Source of the DNA: Neocallimastix lanati (nom. inval.)
Taxonomy: Eukaryota; Neocallimastigomycota; Neocallimastigomycetes; Neocallimastigales; Neocallimastigaceae
Reading direction: 5' to 3'
Assembly (NCBI GenBank): GCA_016946835.1
Contig: JACVTC010000183.1
Span: 1 to 62,500, forward strand
DNA length: 62,500 nucleotides
Below, in pieces: positions 1-11,870 of the stretch. The translations under genes were made by a program, and so were the position numbers. The notes under the pieces are model-generated. The model was given only the letters and a program-made list of their open reading frames with translations, was not told the origin of the DNA and searched no databases. Each line of letters starts with the position of its first letter. The stretch's first letter is position 1.

Positions 1-240
1 TGTTTTATCTATTTAATTTTTTATCTAAATAAATTAAAATTGTAATTTTTATAATTTTTATTACTTTTAAGATTGTATTTAATTTTTGTAATTTTTATTA
101 CTTTTAAGATTGTATTTAATTTTTATAATTTTTATTACTTTTAATAATGTATTTATTTTTAATTAATTATATAAAAGAAAAGTCTAATATAAAATAAGCA
201 AATAAATAATGTTAATAATTAATACTTAAATTTCACATAA

Positions 241-305
241 TAAATAATATATTATATATATTATATATATTATATATATTATATATATTATATATATTAT
301 ATATT
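241..305. repeat. ATTATATAT short tandem repeat
   Basis: About six tandem copies of a 9-base TATATATTA-type unit in the spacer before tRNA-His; repeated at offset 11006. The rest of 1-435 is AT-rich DNA with no gene visible. Confidence 0.85.
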
Positions 306-435
306 TTATGTATTCTATATATTCTATAATAAATAATATATCTAAAAATTGTATAATTAAGTAAATAAATATTTTAAACTATTTCTATTTGACATATTCA
401 TTAAAGAAACAAAAAAAAAGAAAAAACCTAAAAAG

Positions 436-508
436 TGCCGTTCCCAGGATTCGAACCTGGGTCGAGTCGGCCACAACGACTTATACTAAACCACTATACG
501 AGAACGGC
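436..508 (-). tRNA. tRNA-His (GTG)
   Basis: The minus strand folds as a cloverleaf: acceptor GCCGTTC/GAACGGC, anticodon stem AGTCG/CGACT around loop TTGTGGC, T-loop TTCGAAT. No intron. Flanked by oligo-T/A tracts that can serve as Pol III terminator. Duplicated at 11442-11514. Confidence 0.95.
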
Positions 509-864
509 CAAAATCACTTTATTTATATAAGTTTGAAAAGTATAAATTCAATATAGATTAACATTAAATAATAGTAATTATTTTACTAATTTCATATTTA
601 TATATAAAAAATTTCTTGACAATTTGATAATAATTTTAATTTAATAATTATTAGAAATCTGAATTTTGATAATAAATTTTCATTAAAATATTAAACATTA
701 TTAAAATTAATAATAATATTAACCTTTAATTTTTTTTTTTTTAATTTCATATTATTTTTAATATTAATAAATTTAATAAATAAATAAATATATATAAAAG
801 TACTATTAAATGAATAAATACTGAAAACGCATAAAAATTAAAAATTTAAAAAATTAAATAAAAA

Positions 865-937
865 TGCGACCTCCGTGGCTTGAACACGGGACCTTTAGAT
901 CTTCAGTCTAACGCTCTCCCAGCTGAGCTAAGGTCGC
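865..937 (-). tRNA. tRNA-Phe (GAA)
   Basis: Acceptor GCGACCT/AGGTCGC, anticodon stem TTAGA/TCTAA around loop CTGAAGA, T-arm CCGTG/CACGG. No intron. Only 11 bases separate it from the tRNA-Tyr gene on the same strand, so the two could share a primary transcript. Confidence 0.95.
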
Positions 938-948
938 TAAATTTTAAA

Positions 949-1033
949 TCCTTCGAACCGGAGTCGAACCAGTGACATGTTGATTACTATATAATTCTAC
1001 AGTCAACCGCTCTACCAACTGAGCTATCGAAGG
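949..1033 (-). tRNA. tRNA-Tyr (GTA) with 12-nt intron
   Basis: Acceptor CCTTCGA/TCGAAGG, D-stem GCTC/GAGC, anticodon stem GTTGA/TCAAC. The anticodon loop region is 19 nt instead of 7 and starts CTGTA, so a 12-nt AT-rich intron lies one base 3' of the anticodon, the canonical position of nuclear tRNA introns. T-stem ACTGG/CCGGT. The intron marks this as a nuclear, not mitochondrial, tRNA set. Confidence 0.93.
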
Positions 1034-1837
1034 ATCTTGTAAAATTATGCCAGAGAACCAATATAAAATATACTTATTATATGTTAAACATAAAACTCTA
1101 GATTTTTAAAGAATATATTTTAATATATATCATAAAATGGATACAATTTAATGGTTTAATAATATCATTAATAAATATTTATATTTTAAATAAAAAATTA
1201 TAATTAAGTACTTTAATTTATAAATTTATATATTATATTAAAAAAAAAAATTTTTTTCAGAAATTTAATTAAAATATTTTTATTAAATTAATTAATAGGT
1301 TTACATATAAATATAATATCATGAATTATAAATAGCTATAAAAATAGATAAATTTTTTATAATTGAAAATATTACTATTTTCTATATTGTATTTATAAGT
1401 ATTAATATTATTTATGAATTTTAATTAAAATATTTATTATATAATTATATATTGATATACGCATTTCTTTATATTGTAATTAAAACTTAAATACATTACT
1501 ATTATTATTTTATGTCTTTGTTTTTATTATTTTTTTTTAAAATATTTATTTATATTTTTAATTTTTCGTTATTTATTAATTTTGATTATCATAACTTTTA
1601 TTATTAATTTAAGAATTTTTAAAATTTCGTCTAATACTTTAAAAATTGCTTACATATATATTTTATTATAACTAAATAAAAAATAAATAAAATATAAATT
1701 ATAAATAATATATAACATTTTTATATCTTAATTTATCATTACCATTAAATTATTTATTATTTGTATTAATAGAAATAAAAAAATAAAAATAAAAAAAAAA
1801 AAGAACGAAATATTGATACCAAAATTTAGTAAAAAAG
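1034..1837. other. AT-rich spacer
   Basis: No open frame, RNA gene or structured repeat is visible between tRNA-Tyr and tRNA-Leu. It is ordinary AT-rich spacer with homopolymer runs. The spacer 2224-3328 has the same character plus a 32-nt poly-A tract near 2793. Confidence 0.6.
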
Positions 1838-1920
1838 TGAACAGAGTGGGATTCGAACCCACGCCTACGAATAGATCACGGCCTTAACGTGACGCCTTAG
1901 ACCAACTCGGCCATCTGTCC
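1838..1920 (-). tRNA. tRNA-Leu (AAG)
   Basis: 83-nt class II tRNA: acceptor GGACAGA/TCTGTTC, anticodon stem TCACG/CGTGA around loop TTAAGGC, long variable arm, T-arm GTGGG/CCCAC. A34 in the anticodon is typical of eukaryotic nuclear tRNA-Leu. Confidence 0.94.
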
Positions 1921-2151
1921 AAGTTAATAATTTTTAATTGAAATTTTCTTTTCTACCAATACTAAATTATCATTATATGATAATAATGTTATCAATGATA
2001 TATACTATGCTAAAATTATTAACTAAATAATATAAATAGTAAATAGTGCAATTAATCATAATCGATTTTAATTTTATTAGTAAATACTATATATGTATTT
2101 AAATTTTAATTTAATTTAATCAAAATCTAGAAAAAAAAAGATCAAAAGTAA

Positions 2152-2223
2152 TTCCGCATCGGGGAATCGAACCCCGGCCGCCACGGTGAAAGCGTGGAAT
2201 CCTAGCCACTGGACCAATGCGGA
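2152..2223 (-). tRNA. tRNA-Glu (TTC)
   Basis: Acceptor TCCGCAT/ATGCGGA, anticodon stem CCACG/CGTGG around loop CTTTCAC, T-arm CGGGG/CCCCG. A decayed copy of this gene and its downstream flank is present at 41.58-41.80 kb. Confidence 0.95.
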
Positions 2224-2790
2224 TCTTGTTGTTTTAAACTTTCATTTCTTGCTTTTTTATTATATCTTTGTAGTGCAAAATTTTTCAATAGGTTAGGATT
2301 ATTAATTTTATTATTAATATTATTAAATTATTAATATTACTAAATTATTACATTTTTTCTTAAATTTTATATAATTAAACTTTACATTATTTAAATTAAT
2401 TGTTTAAAGTTATTTATTAATATCTTTTCATTTTTTTTTTCTTATTTAAATTTTTATTTATCTAGTATTATTTTATTTATATTTTTATTTTTTCTTTTTT
2501 TTTTTATTTTTTAATTTTCTTTTTTCATTTTTGTCTTTATTTAATAAATAATATTTTTCAAGTTAATTGTAATACTTAAAAGTGAATTTGTTTGATTCAA
2601 TATAATCTTAGCAAAACTTCTAAATATAATTTATAATATTAATAAATTAATATATATGCATTTCAATGTACTTAATTTAATATTTATTATTAATAATAAA
2701 TAATTATTTTTAATTTTATTTCATTCTTAAATTAGTTTTGAAAATAACAAATATATATATATATATATATATTACTATTATTTTATAATG

Positions 2791-2828
<38 letters not shown>

Positions 2829-3328
2829 AAAAAATTAAATTAATATTAAAATATTATAAATTGCGAAAATTTTATATTTTATTTATTTTATTTATTTATT
2901 TTATACTTTAAGTTTAGTTATTAAATTTTAATTTACCTTATTTTTAATTTAGTTTTAGTTTTTCTGTTTGATTGTTCCATTATCTTCAAAAGTTTTTATA
3001 AGCTATTTTAATATTAAATATTATATATAAATTAAAATAAAATTAACAGTTATTTATTTATTAAAATTATTTCCAATAAGTTTATTTAATTTCTTAAAAT
3101 ACTAAATTTTAATTTTTAATTATTTTTAAACATTTATATTATATATTAATAAATATATTATAATTATTTAATTTAATAAATATATAATATATATTTAATT
3201 AATATATCTATTCAATTAATATATCTATTTAATTGAAGTGATATTGATAATTTTATAAATAATTTATAAATATTTTATATTGTAAATTATTATACAATAT
3301 AGAAAATTTTGAAAAATTTTGTCAGATT

Positions 3329-3402
3329 GATTTCGTGGTGTAGTCGGTTATCACGTCTGTCTAACACACAGACGGTCCCCGGTTCGAATCCGGGCGAAAT
3401 CA
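3329..3402 (+). tRNA. tRNA-Val (AAC)
   Basis: Acceptor GATTTCG/CGAAATC, anticodon stem TCTGT/ACAGA around loop CTAACAC, T-loop TTCGAAT. The same gene occurs at 5599. It is followed after 6 bases by tRNA-Ser on the same strand. Confidence 0.95.
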
Positions 3403-3408
3403 TTATTT

Positions 3409-3490
3409 GACAGCATGTCCGAGTGGTTAAGGAGTGTGACTAGAAATCACATAGGCTCTGCCTGCGCAGGTTCAAGTCCTGCTGCTGTCG
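3409..3490 (+). tRNA. tRNA-Ser (AGA)
   Basis: 82-nt class II tRNA: acceptor GACAGCA/TGCTGTC with G discriminator, anticodon stem TGTGA/TCACA around loop CTAGAAA, long variable arm, T-arm GCAGG/CCTGC. A T-run follows directly. Six bases downstream of tRNA-Val. Confidence 0.94.
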
Positions 3491-3814
3491 TTTTTACTTT
3501 ATTTTTATTATAAAAATGCAATTATACATTTAATTTTATATATTAAAAAACTCAAAAAAAAAAAAAAAAAAAAAACTCAAAAAAAAAAAAAAGTTAATAT
3601 TAAAATGCAATATGAAATTTTTAAAAATTGTTATTTTTTTTTTTTTTTTTTTTAATTTTTTTATTTTTTATTTTATTTTTATTTTTTTTTTGTTTTGTTT
3701 TTATTTATTTATTTATTTTTTTATTTTCATTTATTTATTTGCATTTTTATTTTCTTTTTTATTTTTATTTTATTAAAAACAAAAACAAAAAACAAAAATT
3801 AAAATATAAAAAAG

Positions 3815-3887
3815 CGCCCAACGTGGGGGTCGAACCCACAACCTTGAGATTAAGAGTCTCACGCTCTACCGATTGAGCTAGCCGGGC
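3815..3887 (-). tRNA. tRNA-Lys (CTT)
   Basis: Acceptor GCCCGGC/GTTGGGC, anticodon stem TGAGA/TCTCA around loop CTCTTAA, T-loop TTCGACC. Identical mature sequence to the plus-strand gene at 9174. Its anticodon arm is complementary to the proposed primer-binding sites of two copia elements further right. Confidence 0.95.
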
Positions 3888-3895
3888 AAATGAAA

Positions 3896-3969
3896 TGCTC
3901 TGTGCAGGGGTCGAACCTGCGACCTTGGCGTTATTAGCACCACGCTCTAACCGACTGAGCTAACAGAGC
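3896..3969 (-). tRNA. tRNA-Ile (AAT)
   Basis: Acceptor GCTCTGT/ACAGAGC, anticodon stem TGGTG/CGCCA around loop CTAATAA, T-stem GCAGG/CCTGC. Transcribed ahead of tRNA-Lys with an 8-base spacer. The Ile-Lys pair recurs in inverted orientation at 9084-9246. Confidence 0.95.
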
Positions 3970-4035
3970 TATTTTAGCTTTGTTTCGAAAAATATTTTTG
4001 AAATAGGGTATATTATTTAATATATTATATAATAT

Positions 4036-4066
4036 ATTATTTATTATTATTTATTATTATTTATTA

Positions 4067-4117
<51 letters not shown>

Positions 4118-4243
4118 TATTATTATTTATTATTATTTATTATTATTTATTATTATTTATTATTATTTATTATTATTTATTATTATTTATTATTATTTAT
4201 TATTATTTATTATTATTTATTATTATTTATTATTATTTATTAT
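4036..4243. repeat. (ATT)n / (ATTATTT)n microsatellite
   Basis: A core of pure ATT units is flanked on both sides by a compound ATT/ATTT pattern over about 200 bases. Copy 2 lies at about 15042-15249 with the same structure. Confidence 0.9.
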
Positions 4244-4571
4244 TAATACTTAAATTTATAAATTAGAAATATAATATAATACACATATATTATTGTATTA
4301 TGTAGTTCATACTATCAAAAAAATATTTAAATAAAATTATAATTAATTTGAATATTTGTAATATTATATTATTCTAATAAATTTAGAAATATTTAATTTT
4401 TATTTTATTTTTAGCAAAAAAAAATATATTTTAAGTAATAATATTAAAAAAATTTTTTTTATAATATTTTGTAAGTATTAAAACGAATATTTTATTTTTA
4501 ATAAAAAAAAATCAAAAGTAAAGAAACTAAAAAAAAAAAAAAATACTATAAAAGAATTTATTATATATTAA

Positions 4572-5135
<564 letters not shown>

Positions 5136-5520
5136 AATAAATATTATTATTAAATTTTATTAATCTATATCAAAGCAGTTGATAAATAATTATTAATTAA
5201 TTAATAATTAATACGAAATATTAAAATTAAAATCTAAACTAGTCAAAGACTAGGATTTTATAAATTATATTGTAATATTATTATTTAATATTAAATATTG
5301 TGATTAATAATTTCATACTAAATTTAAATATAATTTTAAATTATATCAATGTTCTAAAATATTCTAAAATATTCTAAAATATTCTAAAATATTCTAAAAT
5401 ATTATATATTAATGATGGAAATATTTTACTATGGGTAAAATACTTTAATTACTATCTATTGTCTGAAAGCCTAAAAGGATCTAAGGAAAATAAAACAGGA
5501 ATATTAAAATTTTTAAATGC

Positions 5521-5594
5521 GGGCTGTTAGTTCAGTTGGATAGAACGCTTGACTACGGATCAAGAGGTCGCAGGTTCAAGTCCTGCATAGCTCG
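5521..5594 (+). tRNA. tRNA-Arg (ACG)
   Basis: Acceptor GGGCTGT/ATAGCTC (two G-U pairs) with G discriminator, anticodon stem CTTGA/TCAAG around loop CTACGGA, T-stem GCAGG/CCTGC. Four bases upstream of a second tRNA-Val gene. Confidence 0.94.
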
Positions 5595-5598
5595 TTTT

Positions 5599-5672
5599 GA
5601 TTTCGTGGTGTAGTCGGTTATCACGTCTGTCTAACACACAGACGGTCCCCGGTTCGAATCCGGGCGAAATCA
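5599..5672 (+). tRNA. tRNA-Val (AAC), second gene
   Basis: Mature sequence identical to the gene at 3329-3402 (loop CTAACAC). A T8 tract follows immediately. It forms a tight tandem pair with tRNA-Arg. Confidence 0.95.
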
Positions 5673-5861
5673 TTTTTTTTACATCATTTTCTAGATATAA
5701 ATTAAAAATGCTAAAAAAAAAGAAAAAATTTAATATTTTTAATTTAATTATTATAGCAAATATTAATTTTTCGTTTCTCAAAATATTTTCGTTTCGTAAA
5801 AATAAAAGAACTAAAATGTACAATACATATAAATATATTTAGCTTTAGCAATAAAAAGAAC

Positions 5862-5944
5862 TGCCAAGAGTGAGGTTCGAACTCACGCCTCTTTCGAGAC
5901 CGCATCTTAAGTGCGGCGCCTTAGACCGACTCGGCCATCTTGGC
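5862..5944 (-). tRNA. tRNA-Leu (TAA)
   Basis: 83-nt class II tRNA: acceptor GCCAAGA/TCTTGGC, anticodon stem CCGCA/TGCGG around loop CTTAAGA, long variable arm. It lies just past the point where copy 2 of the array ends, so it is present once in the window. Confidence 0.94.
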
Positions 5945-6210
5945 TAAATATAAGTTTATTTTCTTTTTAATTTATTTTTAAGATCAGTTTCTTTTCATTT
6001 AATTATTTTTTTAATTTAAAAAATTAATCTATAGCATATTATAATTTTATGGTACTATTAATGGAAAAATAAATTGATATATGTCTAAACGAACAAATAA
6101 TAATAAAATTAATTATTAATGTTATAATAAATATAATTATATTAAGTATATGGATAAATTATGTTTAATGATATAGTATAATATTATTAATAAAGATTAT
6201 AAGTAAACTT

Positions 6211-6261
<51 letters not shown>

Positions 6262-6671
6262 TATATGTATTTATTTATTTATGCTTTTTCAGTTTTAAAT
6301 TTTATAATTAATCTTATAATCTTATAATCTTATAATTTGAAATATCTATAAAATAAATTAATTATAATAAAATGTAATAATAAAAAATATTTATATTTAT
6401 ATTTATATTTATAAGAATGCCAATGATTTTCTAAAGCATAAATAAAAAATATTTATTTTTAAATAATTATTATTATATAATTTTAATAAAAGATCAAATA
6501 TAATAGCATTACTAAGTATGAATAATGAATAAAATAGTAAATAAATAAAATATATAATAAAATAAAAATCTGTAACTAAAAATAATGTTGAAATAATTAT
6601 GTTATTGATATATATTATATGTACTTAGGATAAGTCTTTCTTTTCAACAGAATTCGGAAAAAACAACTAAG
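5945..6671. other. AT-rich spacer with (AAT)n
   Basis: No gene seen between tRNA-Leu (TAA) and tRNA-Gly. It contains an AAT run at 6213-6261. The spacer 6819-7440 is likewise empty apart from a poly-T run at 7071-7102. Confidence 0.6.
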
Positions 6672-6742
6672 GCATTGATGGTTTAGTGGTATAATTACCG
6701 CCTGCCACGCGGTAGACCCGGGTTCGATTCCCGGTCAATGCA
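6672..6742 (+). tRNA. tRNA-Gly (GCC)
   Basis: 71-nt tRNA: acceptor GCATTGA/TCAATGC, anticodon stem ACCGC/GCGGT around loop CTGCCAC, T-stem CCGGG/CCCGG. Only 3 bases before tRNA-Thr on the same strand, leaving no room for a terminator. Confidence 0.95.
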
Positions 6743-6745
6743 TTT

Positions 6746-6818
6746 GCCTTCATGGCTCAGTCGGCAGAGCATCCCCCTAGTAAGGGGAAGGTCATCGGTT
6801 CGATTCCGATTGAAGGCA
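6746..6818 (+). tRNA. tRNA-Thr (AGT)
   Basis: Acceptor GCCTTCA/TGAAGGC, anticodon stem TCCCC/GGGGA around loop CTAGTAA, T-stem ATCGG/CCGAT. Starts 3 bases after tRNA-Gly, probably a dicistronic precursor. A T-rich terminator follows. Confidence 0.95.
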
Positions 6819-7067
6819 TTATTTTTATTTTATTTTATTTTTTTTTTTTTTAATTTCAAAAAGTAATATATAAATTAAATTTTTAATAATTATTGCATTT
6901 CATCAGTGTATATGTTAATTTACAAAATTAGAAAAGTTGAATTTCATCTTATAATATTTTAACTTTTACATTTAATTAAATTATTTATAATGTTTTAACT
7001 TTCACATTTAATTAAATTATTTACAGTTTTAATTTATGTTCTATACAAGGAATTATTATTTATTACG

Positions 7068-7104
<37 letters not shown>

Positions 7105-7440
7105 CTATTATGAATTAAATGATTTTCACACTAATATTTAAATAAATAAATAATTAATTACGCAATTATTAAAGTTAACATATACATTTTTAAAATAAAA
7201 ATTAAAATAAATAAAATAATAAATATAAATATATATATATATATTTATAATTATTATATAATATATTTTAAACTTAAATATTACTAATTTTTTTAATTTA
7301 AATCAAAATTTCATTTTAACTTTAAATTGTATATTTGATATTAATTTAAAAATACCAAATGATAAAATCAAACTAAATTTTATTTTCTATATTTTTATGG
7401 GGTTGTTAGTTGTTTAAAAATAAATTTAAAAACAAGATAA

Positions 7441-7512
7441 GGCTCATTGGTCTAGTAGTATGATTCTCGCTTTGGGTGCGAGAGGTCCCGGGTTCAATTC
7501 CCGGATGAGCCC
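7441..7512 (+). tRNA. tRNA-Pro (TGG)
   Basis: Acceptor GGCTCAT/ATGAGCC, anticodon stem CTCGC/GCGAG around loop TTTGGGT, T-stem CCGGG/CCCGG. Followed by CTCTTTTTT. Confidence 0.95.
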
Positions 7513-7865
7513 CTCTTTTTTAATTTTGACTTTTTATAATAGTTATTACTTTTATAAATTCATTTTTAAAATCTACTGATAATTAGTATCAGAATTTAAA
7601 TAAAAGAGCGAAGCAAAAATATTTTGAAAAAAAGTAATAAATGTATTAAAATATTAATTTTATTCATAATTTTAGCAATATTTTATAATTTAAATAATAA
7701 ATATATATAAATATAAATAAATATCTAAAATATAATTAATTAATACAAATAAAGGAATAAATACTATCTTAAAATCATATATTAATAATAAATTTAAACA
7801 CTTATCAATTATATTAAATTGTAAGGTATACAAGAATATTATATATTTAATAATTTACTAAATAT

Positions 7866-7937
7866 GGTTCTATAGTGTAGCGGTTAGCACATTGGACTTT
7901 GAATCCAATAACTCGAGTTCAAATCTCGATAGGACCT
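7866..7937 (+). tRNA. tRNA-Gln (TTG)
   Basis: Acceptor GGTTCTA/TAGGACC, anticodon stem TTGGA/TCCAA around loop CTTTGAA, T-loop TTCAAAT. A T-run follows. Confidence 0.95.
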
Positions 7938-8142
7938 AATTTTTAATTATATTTTTAACAATTTTTAACAATTTTAACAATTTTAAAAATTACTAAATAT
8001 TAATATATTAACTTTTATTTTTATCTTTATCTTTAGTTTTTTAGCATTTAATAATAATAATATTTTTTGTAAAAAAAAAAAAAAGAAAATATTCTAATAA
8101 AAATAAAATTATATTGTTAATAAAAAAAATGAAAAAGGCTTA

Positions 8143-8214
8143 CTCCCAGGCGGGGAATTGAACCCCGGTCTCCCGCGTGACAGGCGGGGATACTCACCAC
8201 TATACTACCTGGGA
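8143..8214 (-). tRNA. tRNA-Asp (GTC)
   Basis: Acceptor TCCCAGG/CCTGGGA, anticodon stem CCCGC/GCGGG around loop CTGTCAC, T-stem CGGGG/CCCCG, G discriminator. Confidence 0.95.
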
Positions 8215-8681
8215 TGGCTTTAATTATTTTTTGATCTTATTTTGTCATATACACTATGTCACCGAATTTTAAAGTATGATCATGTAATTAAAGCATTTAA
8301 TTAGAATTTAGAATTTCATTAAATAAAATATATTCAATATAAATTTATTTCAACATTTAAATCATGTTATACTTATTTAATTGTATTTTGTACTTAAATT
8401 TAATTGTATTTTGTACTTAATTTTAAAGATAAAGATTTTTATGAAAACTTAATTTTTTATTTTTATTATTTTAATAAATATATATAAATATATATAAATT
8501 AAATATATAATATTTATAAATATTAAGAATTAATCAATAAAACATACTATAATATTGAAATTAAAATAAATATTATATTATTCAATTATTTAATATTATA
8601 TAATCAAAAATGTATAATTCATTTTAATTATTTGCTTTTGACTTTTTTTTATTTTTATTTTTATTGCTTTCTTTTATTTTA

Positions 8682-8866
8682 TTTATTATTTTATTTATTA
8701 TTTTATTTATTATTTTATTTATTATTTTATTTATTATTTTATTTTATTTTTATTTTTATTTTTATTTTTATTTTTATTTTTATTTTTATTTTTATTTTTA
8801 TTTTTATTTTTATTTTTATTTTTATTTTTATTTTTATTTTTATTTTTATTTTTATTTTTATTTTTA
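8682..8866. repeat. (TTTATTATTTTA)n then (TTTTTA)n repeat
   Basis: Five units of a TTATTATTTTATTTA pattern pass into about 20 units of TTTTTA. Open frames reading Phe-Ile or Phe-Tyr here are artefacts of the repeat. The rest of 8215-9083 holds no recognisable gene. Confidence 0.9.
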
Positions 8867-9083
8867 ATATATTGTATTCGAGTTTAAATGATATTTAATT
8901 GTTAATTAATTATTTCATTTTCAGTTGAATAATAATTCATAAATTTAATTTTTATCTCCATAATTATTTATAAATTTATTTTTAAAAATTTTTTTCATAA
9001 ATACTACATAAAAACAAAAATTATTTTATAACCATTTGATTTTTAGTAGTACAAGATTTATTCTTAATTTTAATCATAGGCAA

Positions 9084-9157
9084 GCTCTGTTAGCTCAGTC
9101 GGTTAGAGCGTGGTGCTAATAACGCCAAGGTCGCAGGTTCGACCCCTGCACAGAGCA
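9084..9157 (+). tRNA. tRNA-Ile (AAT), second gene
   Basis: Same mature sequence as 3896-3969 but on the opposite strand (loop CTAATAA). Sixteen bases upstream of tRNA-Lys (CTT), reproducing the Ile-Lys order of the first pair with a longer spacer. Confidence 0.95.
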
Positions 9158-9173
9158 AACTGAATGTAAAATT

Positions 9174-9246
9174 GCCCGGCTAGCTCAATCGGTAGAGCGT
9201 GAGACTCTTAATCTCAAGGTTGTGGGTTCGACCCCCACGTTGGGCG
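9174..9246 (+). tRNA. tRNA-Lys (CTT), second gene
   Basis: Same mature sequence as 3815-3887 on the opposite strand (loop CTCTTAA). Second gene of the inverted Ile-Lys duplication; TTTTTT follows after a few bases. Confidence 0.95.
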
Positions 9247-9296
9247 ATATTTTTTGGTAGTATTCTTTTAATCAAATAGCCTAAGTATATATAAAT

Positions 9297-9460
9297 ATTT
9301 TAATTAAACTACTTTTTAATGTATATATATATATATATATATATTTTAATTAAACTACTTTTAATATATATATATAATATATATTTTAATTAAACTACTT
9401 TTAATATATATATATAATATATATTTTAATTAAACTACTTTTTAATATATATATATGTTT
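9297..9460. repeat. About 48-bp tandem repeat
   Basis: Four tandem copies of a unit containing TTTTAATTAAACTACTTTT followed by a TA-rich tract. It lies in the spacer between tRNA-Lys (CTT) and tRNA-Lys (TTT). The remainder of 9247-10066 is AT-rich without a visible gene. Confidence 0.8.
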
Positions 9461-10000
9461 TAATGATAAATCAATATTTATATATATAATAAATAATAAG
9501 TTATGACTAACCACTAGTTTCATAAATTAAATTTTAAATTTGAACTATATAATATATATATTTTTATTTTTATAAATTACATATATATATAATATTTTTC
9601 TTATTATATATAAATATATATATATTAATGAAATATTAAATAAATAAATTGTATATTGTTATTAATTGAAAATATTTAATATGATAACTATAATTTTATA
9701 ACATTTAAAATTTTAATACAATGAATTATTTTTAATTTAAAATTAATTTGTCTAATGTTTATTTTAATATTAATATTTATTTTGATATTAATATTTATTT
9801 TGATATTAAAATTTACTAATATCTTAAAATAGATATTAATTATTATGAATTATCAAATTTTAAACTTAAACAATATATTTAAATAAATTAATATATTTTC
9901 TTATTTAAGAAAATTTAAAAACAAAAAATAATAAATAATATATATATATAAAATTTTTTTTTATCATAAGAATTTCCAAAAATTATTAAGTAATATAACG

Positions 10001-10035
<35 letters not shown>

Positions 10036-10066
10036 AAAGCAGGAAAAAACAAAGCCAGAAAGCGTA

Positions 10067-10139
10067 GCCCTGTTAGCTCAGTTGGTAGAGCGTGCGGCTT
10101 TTAACCGCAAGGTCGGGGGTTCGAGCCCCCCATAGGGCG
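10067..10139 (+). tRNA. tRNA-Lys (TTT)
   Basis: Acceptor GCCCTGT/ATAGGGC, anticodon stem TGCGG/CCGCA around loop CTTTTAA, T-loop TTCGAGC. Only 2 bases before tRNA-Asn, so the two genes almost abut. Confidence 0.95.
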
Positions 10140-10141
10140 TA

Positions 10142-10215
10142 GCTCTTATGGCGCAATTGGCTAGCGCGTTCGGCTGTTAACCGAGAGGTTGGTGGTTCAA
10201 GCCCACCTAGGAGCG
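10142..10215 (+). tRNA. tRNA-Asn (GTT)
   Basis: Acceptor GCTCTTA/TAGGAGC, anticodon stem TTCGG/CCGAG (one G-U pair) around loop CTGTTAA, T-loop TTCAAGC. Follows tRNA-Lys (TTT) after 2 bases; a T-run follows. Confidence 0.94.
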
Positions 10216-10285
10216 TTTCTTTTTTATTATTTTCATAAAATAATATTGTATTTATTAATTTTTTACAATTTAAAGCACTAAATTA

Positions 10286-10355
<70 letters not shown>

Positions 10356-11006
10356 ATATATTTATCATTGAATTAATAAATAATTTATTATTATTCGTTG
10401 TATTTTATGAGATAAAAAAGATTTATATAAAAATATAAAAAATATAAAAAAAATAAAAAAATATTAATATTAAAAATAAAAATAAAAATAAAAATAAAAA
10501 TAAAAATAAAAATAAAAAATAAAAAATAAAAATATTGTATTGCTATTGACTATATTATTTATTAAAGTAAAATAATTATTAAATGTTGTCTTTTACGTAG
10601 TAAATTATTATACCATTATATTAAAATGAATAAAATAATTTATTTTATATTTTACTAACCTATAATTATTAATTTAAATAAAAAAAATAAGGTTCAAAAT
10701 GGAGAATCCGGGCGTCGATCCCGGTGCCTCTCGCATGCTAAGCGAGCGCTCTACCATTTGAGCTAATTCCCCTTCTTTGATAATATTTCTATGTTGTCTA
10801 TACTTGTGGTACGAAGTAAATTTATAATTTTATTATTATTATTATTGTTATTATTATCATTATTATCATTATTATCATTATTATCATTACTTTCATATTA
10901 TCATTATTATTATTACTATCACTATTATTGTTATTATTGTTATAAATATTATTATAATTGTTATTAATATTATTATTATTTTTATTATTTAATTTTGGTA
11001 TAAGTT
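10216..11006. other. AT-rich spacer and array junction
   Basis: Holds a poly-T tract of about 58 at 10291-10348, an AAAAAT run at about 10465-10520, tRNA-Ala (listed separately), and a mixed ATT/ATC repeat at 10830-10990 that ends just before the second array copy begins. No protein gene is seen. Confidence 0.6.
10700..10772 (-). tRNA. tRNA-Ala (AGC)
   Basis: Acceptor GGGGAAT/ATTCTCC, anticodon stem CTCGC/GCGAG around loop TTAGCAT, T-loop ATCGACG, which differs from the usual TTC start. Last tRNA before the array repeats. Confidence 0.93.
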
Positions 11007-11441
11007 GTTTTTATCTATTTAATTTTTTATCTAAATAAATTAAAATTGTAATTTTTATAATTTTTATTACTTTTAAGATTGTATTTAATTTTTGTAATTT
11101 TTATTACTTTTAAGATTGTATTTAATTTTTATAATTTTTATTACTTTTAATAATGTATTTATTTTTAATTAATTATATAAAAGAAAAGTCTAATATAAAA
11201 TAAGCAAATAAATAATGTTAATAATTAATACTTAAATTTCACATAATAAATAATATATTATATATATTATATATATTATATATATTATATATATTATATA
11301 TATTATATATTTTATGTATTCTATATATTCTATAATAAATAATATATCTAAAAATTGTATAATTAAGTAAATAAATATTTTAAACTATTTCTATTTGACA
11401 TATTCATTAAAGAAACAAAAAAAAAGAAAAAACCTAAAAAG

Positions 11442-11514
11442 TGCCGTTCCCAGGATTCGAACCTGGGTCGAGTCGGCCACAACGACTTATACTAAACCAC
11501 TATACGAGAACGGC
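11442..11514 (-). tRNA. tRNA-His (GTG), array copy 2
   Basis: Copy of 436-508 at offset 11006; anticodon loop TTGTGGC and acceptor GCCGTTC/GAACGGC retained. Confidence 0.95.
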
Positions 11515-11870
11515 CAAAATCACTTTATTTATATAAGTTTGAAAAGTATAAATTCAATATAGATTAACATTAAATAATAGTAATTATTTTACTAATTTCA
11601 TATTTATATATAAAAAATTTCTTGACAATTTGATAATAATTTTAATTTAATAATTATTAGAAATCTGAATTTTGATAATAAATTTTCATTAAAATATTAA
11701 ACATTATTAAAATTAATAATAATATTAACCTTTAATTTTTTTTTTTTTAATTTCATATTATTTTTAATATTAATAAATTTAATAAATAAATAAATATATA
11801 TAAAAGTACTATTAAATGAATAAATACTGAAAACGCATAAAAATTAAAAATTTAAAAAATTAAATAAAAA

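Noticed and set aside
5560-5842. Open frames of 76-87 codons overlapping tRNA-Arg and tRNA-Val (also at 16612-16879)
   Set aside because: They read straight through tRNA genes and poly-T tracts on both strands and are duplicated only because the array is duplicated.
8632-8898. 67-88 codon frames of repeating Phe-Ile or Phe-Tyr
   Set aside because: Pure translation of a TTTTTA repeat.
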